Of a DNA stretch of 47,106 bases, positions 8,752-18,080 are shown piece by piece. A program made the translations under genes and the position numbers. The number at the start of each line of letters is the position of its first letter. Within the stretch, counting starts at the first letter, position 1. The notes beneath the pieces are model-generated. The model made no database searches. It was not told where the DNA came from and saw only the letters and a list, made by a program, of their open reading frames with translations. Source of the stretch: Thermovirgaceae bacterium (lineage in GTDB: Bacteria; Synergistota; Synergistia; Synergistales; Thermovirgaceae); contig JAUSOU010000101.1 of assembly GCA_030656095.1 (NCBI GenBank), forward strand, positions 1 through 47,106, in the 5' to 3' direction.

Positions 8752-9674
8752 TCGGGGGAGGTTCTTCAGTGACCAGAGGGGTTATTTTCGACATCAGGAG
8801 GTACTCCATCCATGACGGTCCTGGCATTCGTACCACGGTTTTTATGAAGGGCTGTCCTCTCTCCTGTTGGTGGTGTCACAATCCGGAGAGCCAGTCCGCC
8901 TTCACGGAGATCATCTACAGGCCGGAACGGTGCATCGGATGCGGGGCGTGCGCCAAGACCTGCCCTGAAGGAGCCGTAACTCTGACCCAGCGCGGCTACA
9001 TCTCCGACCCCGATAAATGCACAGGTTGCGGTGATTGCGCGGGAGTCTGTCCCTCTGAGGCCCGTGAGATGCTAGGCAGAGATATTACGATCGGTGAACT
9101 GGCCCGGGAGATTCAGAAGGATGTTCTCTTCTTTGAAGAATCCGGCGGGGGTGTTACCTTTTCAGGCGGAGAGCCGCTCGCGCAGCCGGAGTTTCTTGCC
9201 GCAGCTCTTGAGGCTGCCCGCGAACTTGAGATACACACTGCCGTGGACACCTGCGGGTTTGCCCCACGTCATGTTCTTGAGACGATCGCGCCGCTCACGA
9301 GGCTTTTCCTTTTTGATCTGAAAATAATGGATCCGGTTCTCCACAGAAAGTACACTGGAGTCAGCAACGAAATCATTCTGGAAAACCTGAAGTGGCTTAC
9401 AGGGAATAAATATGAAACAGTGGTCCGTATCCCGGTTATACCGGGGATAAACGATACGGAAGAGAATATTGAAGCTGTCGGCAGGTTTCTCTCGGGTCTT
9501 TCCATGAGGCCGGATGTGGATCTGCTTGCGTATCACGCGTCAGCGACCGAAAAATACCGGAGGTTCGAAATGTCTTACCTTTTGCAGGATGTTGTTCCCC
9601 CACATAAGGATCATATGCGGGATATTTCAGACAGGCTTGAGATGTTCGGCCTGAATGTATCAACAGGAGGTTGA
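8748..9674 (+). CDS. Glycyl-radical enzyme activating enzyme (radical SAM, ferredoxin insert)
   Basis: MKGCPLSCWWCHNPE (CxxxCxxC), CIGCGACAKTCP and CTGCGDCAGVCP clusters; ATGA overlap with upstream gene (GTG at 8769 is an alternative start). Confidence 0.93.
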   Translation: MIGGGSSVTRGVIFDIRRYSIHDGPGIRTTVFMKGCPLSCWWCHNPESQSAFTEIIYRPERCIGCGACAKTCPEGAVTLTQRGYISDPDKCTGCGDCAGVCPSEAREMLGRDITIGELAREIQKDVLFFEESGGGVTFSGGEPLAQPEFLAAALEAARELEIHTAVDTCGFAPRHVLETIAPLTRLFLFDLKIMDPVLHRKYTGVSNEIILENLKWLTGNKYETVVRIPVIPGINDTEENIEAVGRFLSGLSMRPDVDLLAYHASATEKYRRFEMSYLLQDVVPPHKDHMRDISDRLEMFGLNVSTGG

Positions 9675-9679
9675 AAAGA

Positions 9680-12040
9680 ATGAACGATCGGGTCGAAAGA
9701 CTCAGAAGCGAAAGTTTTGAGGCGCCTGTGGCCCTGGATCATGAGAGGGCCGAGATCATTACGGAGTACTATCGCGATAATTTCGGCAAATTCTCCGTAC
9801 CCGTGAACAGGGCGATGGCTTTCATGGAACTGTGCGAAAAGAAGAGCATATTCATAGGCAGGGACGAGCTCGTCGTTGGAGAGAGAGGGCCATTCCCCAA
9901 GTCCGTTTCAACATATCCGGAGCTTAACTGCCACTCGGTAGAGGATCTCGAAATACTCGACAGCAGGGAGAAAAACCCCTACAAGGTCTCAAAGAAGTGC
10001 ATGGATGTTTACGCGGAGAAGGTCATTCCCTACTGGCGCGGACGCACGATGCGCGACAAGATATTCGCCGATATAGGCGACGAGTGGAAGGAAACCTACG
10101 CATCAGGCTTCTTCACGGAGTTCATGGAGCAGCGCGCCCCGGGGCACACGACGCTGGACGGCAAGTTCTACACCAAAGGCATGGAGGGTTTTAAAAGTGA
10201 TATCGACGAATCCATTGCCGCTCTTGATTTCAAGGCCGACCCGGAGGCCACGAAGAAGCGCGAGCAGCTCAAGGCCATGAAGATAAGCTGCGACGCAGTC
10301 ATTCTTTTTGCCGAGCGCCATGCGGAACTGGCGTCGAAGATGGCTTTGGAGGAGAAGGATCCGGCCAGGAAAAAGGAGCTGGAGCGCATAGCATCCATCT
10401 GCCGTTACGTTCCTCGCCATGCTCCCCGCGACTTCTGGGAGGCTCTCCAGATGTACTGGTTCATGCACCTGGGAACCATTACGGAGCTCAACGGATGGGA
10501 CGCCATGAATCCGGGTCACCTAGACCGCTACTTCCACCCCTTCTATGAGAGTGACCTGAAATCTGGCGCAATAACCCGGGACTGGGCGAAGGAGCTACTG
10601 AGCGCCTTCTGGATCAAGTTCAATAACCACCCCGCGCCCCCCAAGGTCGGTGTTACGGCTGCGGAGAGCGGGACTTACAATGATTTTACCAATATCAATC
10701 TGGGAGGACTTCTTTCGGATGGTTCTGACGGAGTCAACGATGTCTCCTACATGATGCTTGAGATAATCGACGAGATACATCTGCTCCAGCCGCAGGCAAA
10801 TATCCAGCTCAGCCGCAAGAACTCCGACAGGTTCCTCAAGGCGGCGGCCAGGGTTATACGCAAGGGTTATGGTTACCCATCGGTATTCAACGCCGACACG
10901 GTCATAGAGGAGATGATACGGGCCGGCAAGAGCGTGGAGGACGCACGCGAGGGCGGGACAAGCGGCTGCGTTGAGACCGGCGCGTTCGGCAAAGAAGCAT
11001 ACATCCTGACAGGTTACCTCAACACGCCGAAGATCTTCGAGCTGGCTCTCAACAACGGTGTGGATCCCGTTTCAGGTAAAAAGATCGGTGCCGAGACGGG
11101 TGATCCTGCCGGGTTCAAGACCTTCGATGACCTTTACGCTGCCTTTGAAAAGCAGTTGCATCACATCGTGGATATCAAGGTAAGGGGGAACCAGTTCATA
11201 GAGCGAATGTACGCCGACAATGCCCCGGCGGTCTTCCTCTCCGTCCTCACCGATGACTGCATCAAGAGGGGCAAGGATTACAATGACGGAGGTCCCCGCT
11301 ACAACACGAATTACATACAGTGCGTGGGCATCGGGACAATGACCGACAGCCTGAGCGCCCTGAAAAAGCATGTATTCGAGGAGAATGCCTTTACGATGGG
11401 CGAAGCCGCCAAAGCCGTACGGGAGAATTTCGAGGGGAAAGAGGCCATGAGACTTACCTTCGCCAACAAAACCTCCAGGTGGGGTAATGATGACGACTAC
11501 GCAGATTCGCTGATGAAAAAGGTTTTCAACTCCCTTTATGATGAGATCGACGGCAGGCCCAACACCAAGGGCGGCTGCTATCACATCGACATGCTCCCGA
11601 CCACCTGCCACGTCTACTTCGGATCGATAACCGGAGCGACGCCGGACGGACGCCTGGCGGGAGCGCCGCTTTCCGAGGGCATATCACCGGTCCAGGGGGC
11701 GGACCGCAACGGCCCCACGGCAGTCATCAAATCGTGCGGGAAAATGGACCATATCAGGACCGGAGGCACTCTGCTGAACATGAAGTTCATGCCGAAGGTG
11801 CTTGAGGGCGAAGAAGGAATAGACAAGCTTGCAAAACTCGTCCGGACCTACTTCCGTTACGATGCGCACCACATCCAGTTCAACGTAGTCGACCTCGAGA
11901 CACTGAGGGAAGCACAGGCCCATCCGGAGAACCACCGGGACCTTATCGTCCGTGTCGCGGGCTACAGCGATTACTTCTGTGACATAGGCCCCGACCTGCA
12001 GGAGGAGATAATCTCCCGCACCGCGCAGGAGGAAGTATAG
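9680..12040 (+). CDS. hypD: Glycyl radical enzyme, probable trans-4-hydroxy-L-proline dehydratase
   Basis: TEFMEQRAPGHT, SGTYNDFTNINLGG, GGTSGCVETGAFGKEAYILTGY, and C-terminal glycyl-radical motif VRVAGYSD; near-colinear with remembered Clostridioides difficile HypD; RBS aggagg before ATG 9680. Confidence 0.88.
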   Translation: MNDRVERLRSESFEAPVALDHERAEIITEYYRDNFGKFSVPVNRAMAFMELCEKKSIFIGRDELVVGERGPFPKSVSTYPELNCHSVEDLEILDSREKNPYKVSKKCMDVYAEKVIPYWRGRTMRDKIFADIGDEWKETYASGFFTEFMEQRAPGHTTLDGKFYTKGMEGFKSDIDESIAALDFKADPEATKKREQLKAMKISCDAVILFAERHAELASKMALEEKDPARKKELERIASICRYVPRHAPRDFWEALQMYWFMHLGTITELNGWDAMNPGHLDRYFHPFYESDLKSGAITRDWAKELLSAFWIKFNNHPAPPKVGVTAAESGTYNDFTNINLGGLLSDGSDGVNDVSYMMLEIIDEIHLLQPQANIQLSRKNSDRFLKAAARVIRKGYGYPSVFNADTVIEEMIRAGKSVEDAREGGTSGCVETGAFGKEAYILTGYLNTPKIFELALNNGVDPVSGKKIGAETGDPAGFKTFDDLYAAFEKQLHHIVDIKVRGNQFIERMYADNAPAVFLSVLTDDCIKRGKDYNDGGPRYNTNYIQCVGIGTMTDSLSALKKHVFEENAFTMGEAAKAVRENFEGKEAMRLTFANKTSRWGNDDDYADSLMKKVFNSLYDEIDGRPNTKGGCYHIDMLPTTCHVYFGSITGATPDGRLAGAPLSEGISPVQGADRNGPTAVIKSCGKMDHIRTGGTLLNMKFMPKVLEGEEGIDKLAKLVRTYFRYDAHHIQFNVVDLETLREAQAHPENHRDLIVRVAGYSDYFCDIGPDLQEEIISRTAQEEV

Positions 12041-12071
12041 GAACAGGAGACAGGAGACAGGAGACAGGAAA
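12041..12071 (+). repeat. Heptad array, CAGGAGA family
   Basis: gaacaggagacaggagacaggagacaggaaa starting directly after the TAG stop. Confidence 0.85.
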
Positions 12072-12086
12072 ATCCAAACCATAAAC

Positions 12087-12124
12087 TTCACCACGGAGGA
12101 CGCAGAGTAACACAGAGGAGAACC
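12087..12124 (+). repeat. CACAGAG-type repeat, left arm
   Basis: ttcaccacggaggacgcagagtaacacagaggagaacc. Confidence 0.8.
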
Positions 12125-12187
12125 TGTTTATGTGAAGAATAAATCAGGACCGATCAAAATAATTGATTTGTTTTTATCTCATAAAAG

Positions 12188-12226
12188 ATTTTCTCTGTGG
12201 TTCTCTGTGCTCTCTGTGGTGCAAAA
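12188..12226 (-). repeat. CACAGAG-type repeat, right arm (inverted)
   Basis: ttttctctgtggttctctgtgctctctgtggtgcaaaat. Confidence 0.8.
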
Positions 12227-12277
12227 TTTGGGTTTTGCCTTTTCTGACTCCTTGCTTTTCACCCTTGGAGGTCTCCC

Positions 12278-13429
12278 ATGAAATTTTCGTCCCTGTTCTC
12301 GTTTCTGGGCATAGCCTTAAGCATCTATGCGGCGGCAAATCTCTATATATGGATACATCTGGCCAGGGTGATCCCTTACCTGGGGTCTCTCAGGATACCT
12401 GTGCTGGTGGGGTTCTGGCTCCTTGTCGCCGCGTTCCCGCTGGGCAGGATCGGCGGGACGATCTTCCGCTGCAGATTCACAGACACTCTTGCCGTCCTGG
12501 GTTCGTGGTACATGGCGGCCATGATAATGGCCCTGCTTATGCTTGGGCTTCTGGACATTTTGCTGGTAGCCGATCAATGGCTCCGCATTTTCCCGGATTC
12601 CCTGGCAAGGCGTCCGGAGATGGCGCGGCTGGTTTTCTTCTGGGTGATCGTCTCCCTGACGGTCATTTTCGTCGCCGCAGGGCGATGGAACGCCATCCAT
12701 CCGGTACTTCGGGAATATGAGATCACCCTCAGGGGAACTCCGCAAGATGCTCCGGTCCGTGTTGTCGTGGCGACGGATCTTCATGTGGGTCTTATGGTAA
12801 AGAACCACTGGCTGGGCAGGATGATCGAAGTCATCAACTCGGCCTCGCCTGATGTTGTGCTTCTGGTGGGGGATACCGTCGATTCCGACGCCACTCACGC
12901 CCAAGAGGAGAGGCTCTCCGATGAGCTGGCTTTGATCTCCGCTCCGCTCGGGGTTTATGCCGTGCTGGGCAATCACGAATTCTACTCGGGAGCCCAGGAG
13001 GCCGTTAACTCGTACGAAGCCGGAGGCGTGAGAGTCCTCCGCGATGAATGTGTCGTCATAGGAGATGCCTTTACTCTCTTGGGCCGCGATGACAGGGTAT
13101 CGCCACGGATGGGACTCAATCGCCTTCCTCTGGCAGAGATACCGGGAGTGAACGGGGGTCTCCCTGTAATAGTGATGGATCACACGCCGTCGCATCTTGG
13201 GGAGGCGGAGAAAGCCGGAGTCGCACTGCAGGTCTCCGGCCACACGCACAGGGGACAGCTGTGGCCGTTCAACTACATAACAGCCCACATCTTTGAACAG
13301 GACTGGGGTTTTCTCAAGAAAGGGAAAACGCTTTATTACATCTCCTGCGGAGTTGGTGTCTGGGGTCCGCCGATCAGGACATCCAGCCGCCCGGAAGTGG
13401 TGGTGCTGAAGATAAGATTTGAACCGTAA
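12278..13429 (+). CDS. Membrane-associated metallophosphoesterase (YaeI/YkuE-like)
   Basis: N-terminal TM helices; VVVATDLHVG, VLLVGDTVD, AVLGNHEFY, VSGHTHRGQ motifs. Confidence 0.9.
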   Translation: MKFSSLFSFLGIALSIYAAANLYIWIHLARVIPYLGSLRIPVLVGFWLLVAAFPLGRIGGTIFRCRFTDTLAVLGSWYMAAMIMALLMLGLLDILLVADQWLRIFPDSLARRPEMARLVFFWVIVSLTVIFVAAGRWNAIHPVLREYEITLRGTPQDAPVRVVVATDLHVGLMVKNHWLGRMIEVINSASPDVVLLVGDTVDSDATHAQEERLSDELALISAPLGVYAVLGNHEFYSGAQEAVNSYEAGGVRVLRDECVVIGDAFTLLGRDDRVSPRMGLNRLPLAEIPGVNGGLPVIVMDHTPSHLGEAEKAGVALQVSGHTHRGQLWPFNYITAHIFEQDWGFLKKGKTLYYISCGVGVWGPPIRTSSRPEVVVLKIRFEP

Positions 13430-13452
13430 ATCGCGAGTCGTGTGATCTGTAA
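13425..13452 (+). repeat. Heptad array (degenerate left arm) overlapping a stop codon
   Basis: cgtaaatcgcgagtcgtgtgatctgtaa; TAA stop of the upstream gene lies inside. Confidence 0.65.
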
Positions 13453-13572
13453 AAGGGCTGGCAAGGTTACGCAGTTGAAGCTTTCAAGGATATTTGTTCA
13501 GAGGTTCCTTAATAGACAAAACCATATCGATCATGATACCGTAATACAAAATAGATCGATGGAGGTATTGGC

Positions 13573-13779
13573 ATGCAATCAGTAACCATATCACCAAAAT
13601 ATCAAATCGTTATACCAAAAACAGTTAGAGAGGCATTGAATCTTCGTCCGGGCCAAAAAATGCAGGTTGTCGAATATGCCGGACGTATTGAACTTATACC
13701 GGAACGTGATATCAAAGAACTCCGTGGATTCCTCAAGGGCATCAATACAGAATTCAACCGAGAGGAAGATAGGGTATGA
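13573..13779 (+). CDS. AbrB/VapB-type antitoxin
   Basis: SpoVT/AbrB swapped-hairpin fold sequence: VTISPKYQIVIPKTVREALNLRPGQKMQVVEYAGRIELIP. Confidence 0.9.
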   Translation: MQSVTISPKYQIVIPKTVREALNLRPGQKMQVVEYAGRIELIPERDIKELRGFLKGINTEFNREEDRV

Positions 13780-14150
13780 ATATCGTTGATTCTTCCGGCT
13801 GGCTTGCCTACTTCGCAGATGAGCCTAATGCCGAGCATTTCTTAGCCCCGCTCAGTGACTCAGCTTTGCTTGTCGTCCCAACCGTAACGATATACGAGGT
13901 ATTCAAGGTCATTCTCAGGGAGTCCGGCGAGAATGAAGCGCTGCAGGCGATTGTGGCTATGCAAAAAGGAACGGTTGTGGATATGAACACACCATTGGCA
14001 ATCACCGCTTCAAAGCTGAGTCTGGAGCATAATCTTCCTATGGCGGATAGTATCATTCTTGCGACGGCGCAGGAATTCAAAGCCATTCTCTGGACTCAGG
14101 ATTCAGATTTCAAAAATATAAGTAATGTGAAGTATTTTCCCAAGAAATAA
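13776..14150 (+). CDS. PIN-domain toxin (VapC-type)
   Basis: MNIVDSSGWLAYF, DSIILATAQ, LWTQDSDF acidic motifs; ATGA overlap with antitoxin. Confidence 0.9.
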   Translation: MNIVDSSGWLAYFADEPNAEHFLAPLSDSALLVVPTVTIYEVFKVILRESGENEALQAIVAMQKGTVVDMNTPLAITASKLSLEHNLPMADSIILATAQEFKAILWTQDSDFKNISNVKYFPKK

Positions 14151-14348
14151 GAAATAGCCAACCAATCAGTCCACCGGATCCTCATTGATACCTTTTTCCG
14201 AGTGCGATTATTTGGCAGACTTGTCCAATATGGCCTCCAAAACCGTTTCGGTTACTGGGGCATGTTCCCGATTTCAGTTTATTTTGGACAGCTCCGGGTT
14301 TTGCATTTACCAGTGATCCTGCCTTCGGCATTTATGTCCCTGCTCTTC

Positions 14349-14380
14349 CGAGTCACGAGTTACCAGTAACGAGTCACGGC
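14349..14380 (-). repeat. Heptad array, right arm
   Basis: cgagtcacgagttaccagtaacgagtcacggc, 4 bp from the stop of the phosphomannomutase gene. Confidence 0.85.
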
Positions 14381-14384
14381 CTCT

Positions 14385-15767
14385 TTAATACTCCCACTCA
14401 AACTCATTGACCCCGGCCTTTAGTATCCTGCGCTTGAGGTCTTGTGAATATTCCGCAAGATCCTCCTTTGACTTTCCCTCTACTCTTGCAACAATGACCG
14501 GCTGGGTGTTCGAAGCCCGTACAAGCCCCCACCCCCTGGGGTAAAGGATCCTTACGCCGTCGACCGTTATAGCCTCGTGATCCCTGAGCGCGTCCTCTTT
14601 GATCTGCTCTATCACCTGGAATTTGCGTTCGTCGGTGCAGGTTATCCGGGTCTCGGCGGTGCTGTAATAGACAGGGACATCCGAAAGAAGTTCCGACAGC
14701 TTTCTGTCGGAGTTCGAGAGAATGCGGAGCAGCCTCCCGGCGGCGTAGAAAGAGTCGTCGAAACCGTAAAACTCGTCGGCGAAGAACATGTGCCCCGAGA
14801 CCTCGCCGGAAAAGAGCGCGTCAATTTCCTTCATTTTCGCCTTGATGAGGGAGTGTCCGGACTTCCACCAGACGACATTCCCCCCAAGGCGGTTGATCTC
14901 GTCAACCAGGGCCTGGGAGCTCTTCACCTCAACTATAGCGTCGGCTCCCTGGTGAAGAGGAAGGATCTCTCTCCAGAAGAGTATCATCAGGATATCTCCC
15001 CAGACGACCTCGCCCCGGTCGTCTATGACGCCGATCCTGTCGGCGTCACCATCGAAACCCAGCCCAAGGTCGGCACCCTCCCGGCGGACCGTCTCGATGA
15101 GGTCCACAAGATACTCGCGTTTTGTAGGGTCCGGGTGATGGTTGGGGAAAGTACCGTCCGGTTCCGCAAAGAGGGGGATAACTTCACATCCGATGTCTTT
15201 AAGGAACTTGTTTACCATTGGGCCTGCTGTCGCGTTGCCCGGGTCGGTGACTACCTTCAGTTTGCGGGGTCCCAGGGTTATCTTCGATCGCAGCATCCCG
15301 AGATATTCCCCGGAAAGATCGAGTTCGGTCACGGAACCCTGTTCGGGAGTCCTGACAAGGTCGTCTGCCTGGATCATCCGTCGGATCTCCTGGATCTGGT
15401 CGCCGTAGAGAGTCGTCTTTTCGAAAGCGAGTTTCAGGCCGTTGAACTCCTTCGGGTTGTGGCTTCCGGTTATCATTACGCCGCCGTTGAAGTCCAGGTG
15501 GAAGAGGCTCCAGTAAAGGAGCGGGCTGGTAACTACTCCGAGGTTCACGACATCGATACCGCCGGAAGTCAACCCTTCGATGATGTCTCTTCGGATCCTT
15601 TCGGTCGACAGCCTGACGTCTCCGCCGACAGTGATCTTTTTCACGCCGCTGCGGGCCAGAAATGTCCCGAAAGCAAGCCCTATGGCGAGAACTGTTTCGC
15701 TGGCAAGTTCCTCTTCAGCGTTTCCACGGATGTCGTATTCCCTGAATATGTTGGCGGGAACCTTCAT
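14385..15767 (-). CDS. Phosphomannomutase/phosphoglucomutase
   Basis: FREYDIRGNAEEEL, ITGSHNPKEFNGLK, GFDGDADRIGV, GEVSGHMFF motifs. Confidence 0.93.
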   Translation of the reverse strand: MKVPANIFREYDIRGNAEEELASETVLAIGLAFGTFLARSGVKKITVGGDVRLSTERIRRDIIEGLTSGGIDVVNLGVVTSPLLYWSLFHLDFNGGVMITGSHNPKEFNGLKLAFEKTTLYGDQIQEIRRMIQADDLVRTPEQGSVTELDLSGEYLGMLRSKITLGPRKLKVVTDPGNATAGPMVNKFLKDIGCEVIPLFAEPDGTFPNHHPDPTKREYLVDLIETVRREGADLGLGFDGDADRIGVIDDRGEVVWGDILMILFWREILPLHQGADAIVEVKSSQALVDEINRLGGNVVWWKSGHSLIKAKMKEIDALFSGEVSGHMFFADEFYGFDDSFYAAGRLLRILSNSDRKLSELLSDVPVYYSTAETRITCTDERKFQVIEQIKEDALRDHEAITVDGVRILYPRGWGLVRASNTQPVIVARVEGKSKEDLAEYSQDLKRRILKAGVNEFEWEY

Positions 15768-15809
15768 GCTGAGACCTCCCCGAAGAAAATCCTTATTTTA
15801 TCATACCAC

Positions 15810-16835
15810 CTATAGCAGCGTGTTATGGCGCAGTGTTGCCTCAACGGTCATACGGACTGCGTCCTCGAGCTTAGTGACCGGTTCCCAGCCCAGCAGTCGC
15901 TTGGCCTTGGCGATCGAAGGAACCCGGTCAAGAACGTCCTCGTACCCCTTCCCGTAATAATCCCTGGAGTCTATCTCCACCAGCCCGGCTCTTTCGGCCT
16001 TTTCCCGGCATTGGGGAAATTCCTTCAAAATACGGATTATGGCCAGAGCCAGCTCCTTGATGGAGGCGTTGTTGGCCGGGTTTCCGATGTTGAAGATCTC
16101 ACCGTCGGCGCAGCCGTTTTCGTTTCTGATTATCGTCTCAAGGCCCCTGACCCCGTCCCCGATCCAGGTGAAGCTTCTCCTCTGGCGGCCTCCACCGACA
16201 AGGGAGACGTCCCTTCCGTGGAGGACGTCATAGAGGATCTGGGTGATGGAACGGGCCTTATGCGCCTCCGCGTCAGCAAAAGTGTCGAGCCGGGAACCTA
16301 TCCAGTTGAAGGGCCGGAAAAGCGTGTACCTGAGCCCCTCCTCCTGTCCGTAGGCGGCGATCACGCGGTCCATCATCTGCTTGCTGCAGCTGTAGATCCA
16401 TCGCGATTTGCACACAGGCCCGAGGATGATAGGGCTCTCGTCCTCCTTGAGTTCCTTGTCCGTGCTCATCCCGTAAACCTCTGATGTCGAGGGGAAGATC
16501 ACGCGTTTTTTGTGCTTCACGCACATGCGAACGATCTTGAGGTTGGCCTCGAAATCCAGGTGAAATGTCATGACCGGGTTCGTGATGTAGAACGCGGGCC
16601 TGGCGATGCCGACAAGGGGCAATACCGAGTCGCAATTTTTTACGGCGTCGTCGATCCATTCATCCTCGGTGTAAAAGTCTCCCTGTTTGAATGAAAACCG
16701 GTCCTTGCCCAGGCAGTTGCCGAGGTTGAAATCCTTGATATCGAATCCGGTGATATTCCACTCCGTATTTTCGAGCAGGTGCTCGCAGAGATGCGACCCG
16801 ATAAATCCGTTGGCGCCGAGAATAAGAACCTTCAA
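15810..16835 (-). CDS. UDP-glucuronate decarboxylase, stand-alone equivalent of the ArnA C-terminal domain
   Basis: LILGANGFIGSHLCEHLLE, IFPSTSEVYGM, RWIYSCSKQMMDRVIAAYG, FRPFNWIGSRLD, GEIFNIGNPANNASI, YYGKGYEDV match ArnA dehydrogenase domain. Confidence 0.92.
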   Translation of the reverse strand: MKVLILGANGFIGSHLCEHLLENTEWNITGFDIKDFNLGNCLGKDRFSFKQGDFYTEDEWIDDAVKNCDSVLPLVGIARPAFYITNPVMTFHLDFEANLKIVRMCVKHKKRVIFPSTSEVYGMSTDKELKEDESPIILGPVCKSRWIYSCSKQMMDRVIAAYGQEEGLRYTLFRPFNWIGSRLDTFADAEAHKARSITQILYDVLHGRDVSLVGGGRQRRSFTWIGDGVRGLETIIRNENGCADGEIFNIGNPANNASIKELALAIIRILKEFPQCREKAERAGLVEIDSRDYYGKGYEDVLDRVPSIAKAKRLLGWEPVTKLEDAVRMTVEATLRHNTLL

Positions 16836-16903
16836 AAGAAAACCCCCCTTTGGCTGGAGAAAAAATCAAGAGTAAGAATTTCAAAAAGAGAAAACCCAAG
16901 TCT

Positions 16904-16940
16904 TTCACCACGGAGGACACAGAGGGCCACAGAGAAAGGC
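16904..16940 (+). repeat. CACAGAG-type repeat
   Basis: ttcaccacggaggacacagagggccacagagaaaggc. Confidence 0.8.
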
Positions 16941-17206
16941 AAAAGCCTTTTTTGGATTTAGAAACAAAAGAACCTGAAATATTTTTTCTGATTTATTGAG
17001 TTGATCTGCGTCCATCTTCGTAATACCCTACAGTCACCCATCGGCGGATCCGGAATTTCAGAATTACAGAAAGGCAAAGACGTGGATCACAAATTGTGAC
17101 CGGTTACAAGTTCCCGGGTCTTGTAATTCAGAGTCCGGCCATGGGTTGTGCAAAGAATCCGGGTCTGATCCTGTAACTTGAAGTATTGTATTTGGTTTTG
17201 ATCTTT

Positions 17207-17230
17207 CGAGTTACGAGTCACGTGTCACGC
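17207..17230 (-). repeat. Heptad array, right arm, overlapping the 3' end of the formyltransferase CDS
   Basis: cgagttacgagtcacgtgtcacgc; TAA stop (17211-17213, minus strand) is inside. Confidence 0.85.
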
Positions 17231-18080
17231 TCTTCTCATCCACCCTTACAACTCCCTTGCCCGCGGCGACGAGAAAAGGGTCCGTGGATATCACGGTTCC
17301 GGGAGAAGCATCGGCATTCTCGTCCAGGGGTGTTGCCTTCCAGATGAAGATCTTCTCGCCGTTCAGAACGGCGAAGGCTCCCGGATAGGGGTGAGTCACG
17401 GCCCTGACAAGGTTGCAGATGTTTCTGGCCGGGGCGTTCCAGTCTATCCTGCCGTCCTTCGGTCTTCTGCCTCCGAAGTACGTCGCCTGCGAACGATCCT
17501 GTTCCTTCCGCGGGGCCTTTCCCGATTCCAGCAGAGGCAGGTTCCTCGTGATGACCTTTTCGGCGGCATCCGCAATTTTCAGCATCACGTCCATCGCTGT
17601 GTCGCTCTCTTCGATGGGAACCCTTTCCTGGTCGACGATGTCCCCCTCGTCGGGGTGCTTCGTCATCCAGTGAAGCGTGGGGCCCGTCTCGGTTTCTCCA
17701 TTGATGATGGCCCAGTTGACGCAGGCTCTTCCTCGGTACTTCGGCAGAAGCGACCCGTGCATATTGAAGGCTCCCAGGCGCGGTATCTCAAGGATAGGTT
17801 CAGGGATGATGTCGCGATAATAAAAGGAGAAGATCAGTTCCGGCTGAAGGTTCCTTATCTGATCCAGGATTTCAAGGGTTTTCACTCCATCAGGAGTGAA
17901 AACGGGTAGTCCGTTGTCCAGCGCGAGCTCCCTCACGGAGCTAAACCATGTATTTTCACCCGGGTCGTCCTCGTAGGTGAAAACTGCCCGCACATCAGCG
18001 CCGGAGCGCAGCAACGCTCCGAGGCATCTGTAACCCACCTCACTGTAGGCAAAAACCACTATCCCCGGTCTGTCACTCAT
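17211..18080 (-). CDS. UDP-Ara4N formyltransferase, stand-alone equivalent of the ArnA N-terminal domain
   Basis: AFNMHGSLLPKYRGRACVNWAIINGETETGPTLHWM, DEGDIVDQ, GRIDW: formyltransferase fold of ArnA/Fmt type. Confidence 0.9.
   Translation of the reverse strand: MSDRPGIVVFAYSEVGYRCLGALLRSGADVRAVFTYEDDPGENTWFSSVRELALDNGLPVFTPDGVKTLEILDQIRNLQPELIFSFYYRDIIPEPILEIPRLGAFNMHGSLLPKYRGRACVNWAIINGETETGPTLHWMTKHPDEGDIVDQERVPIEESDTAMDVMLKIADAAEKVITRNLPLLESGKAPRKEQDRSQATYFGGRRPKDGRIDWNAPARNICNLVRAVTHPYPGAFAVLNGEKIFIWKATPLDENADASPGTVISTDPFLVAAGKGVVRVDEKSVTRDS

Noticed and set aside
12317-13288. 323-aa minus-strand ORF opposite the metallophosphoesterase
   Set aside because: Antisense to a clear enzyme; low-complexity charged translation.
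14160-14345. Possible degraded insertion-sequence end (acttgtccaa ... ttttggacagct)
   Set aside because: Only short inverted matches, no transposase remnant; insufficient evidence.
14577-15815. 412-aa plus-strand ORF opposite phosphomannomutase
   Set aside because: Antisense shadow ORF.
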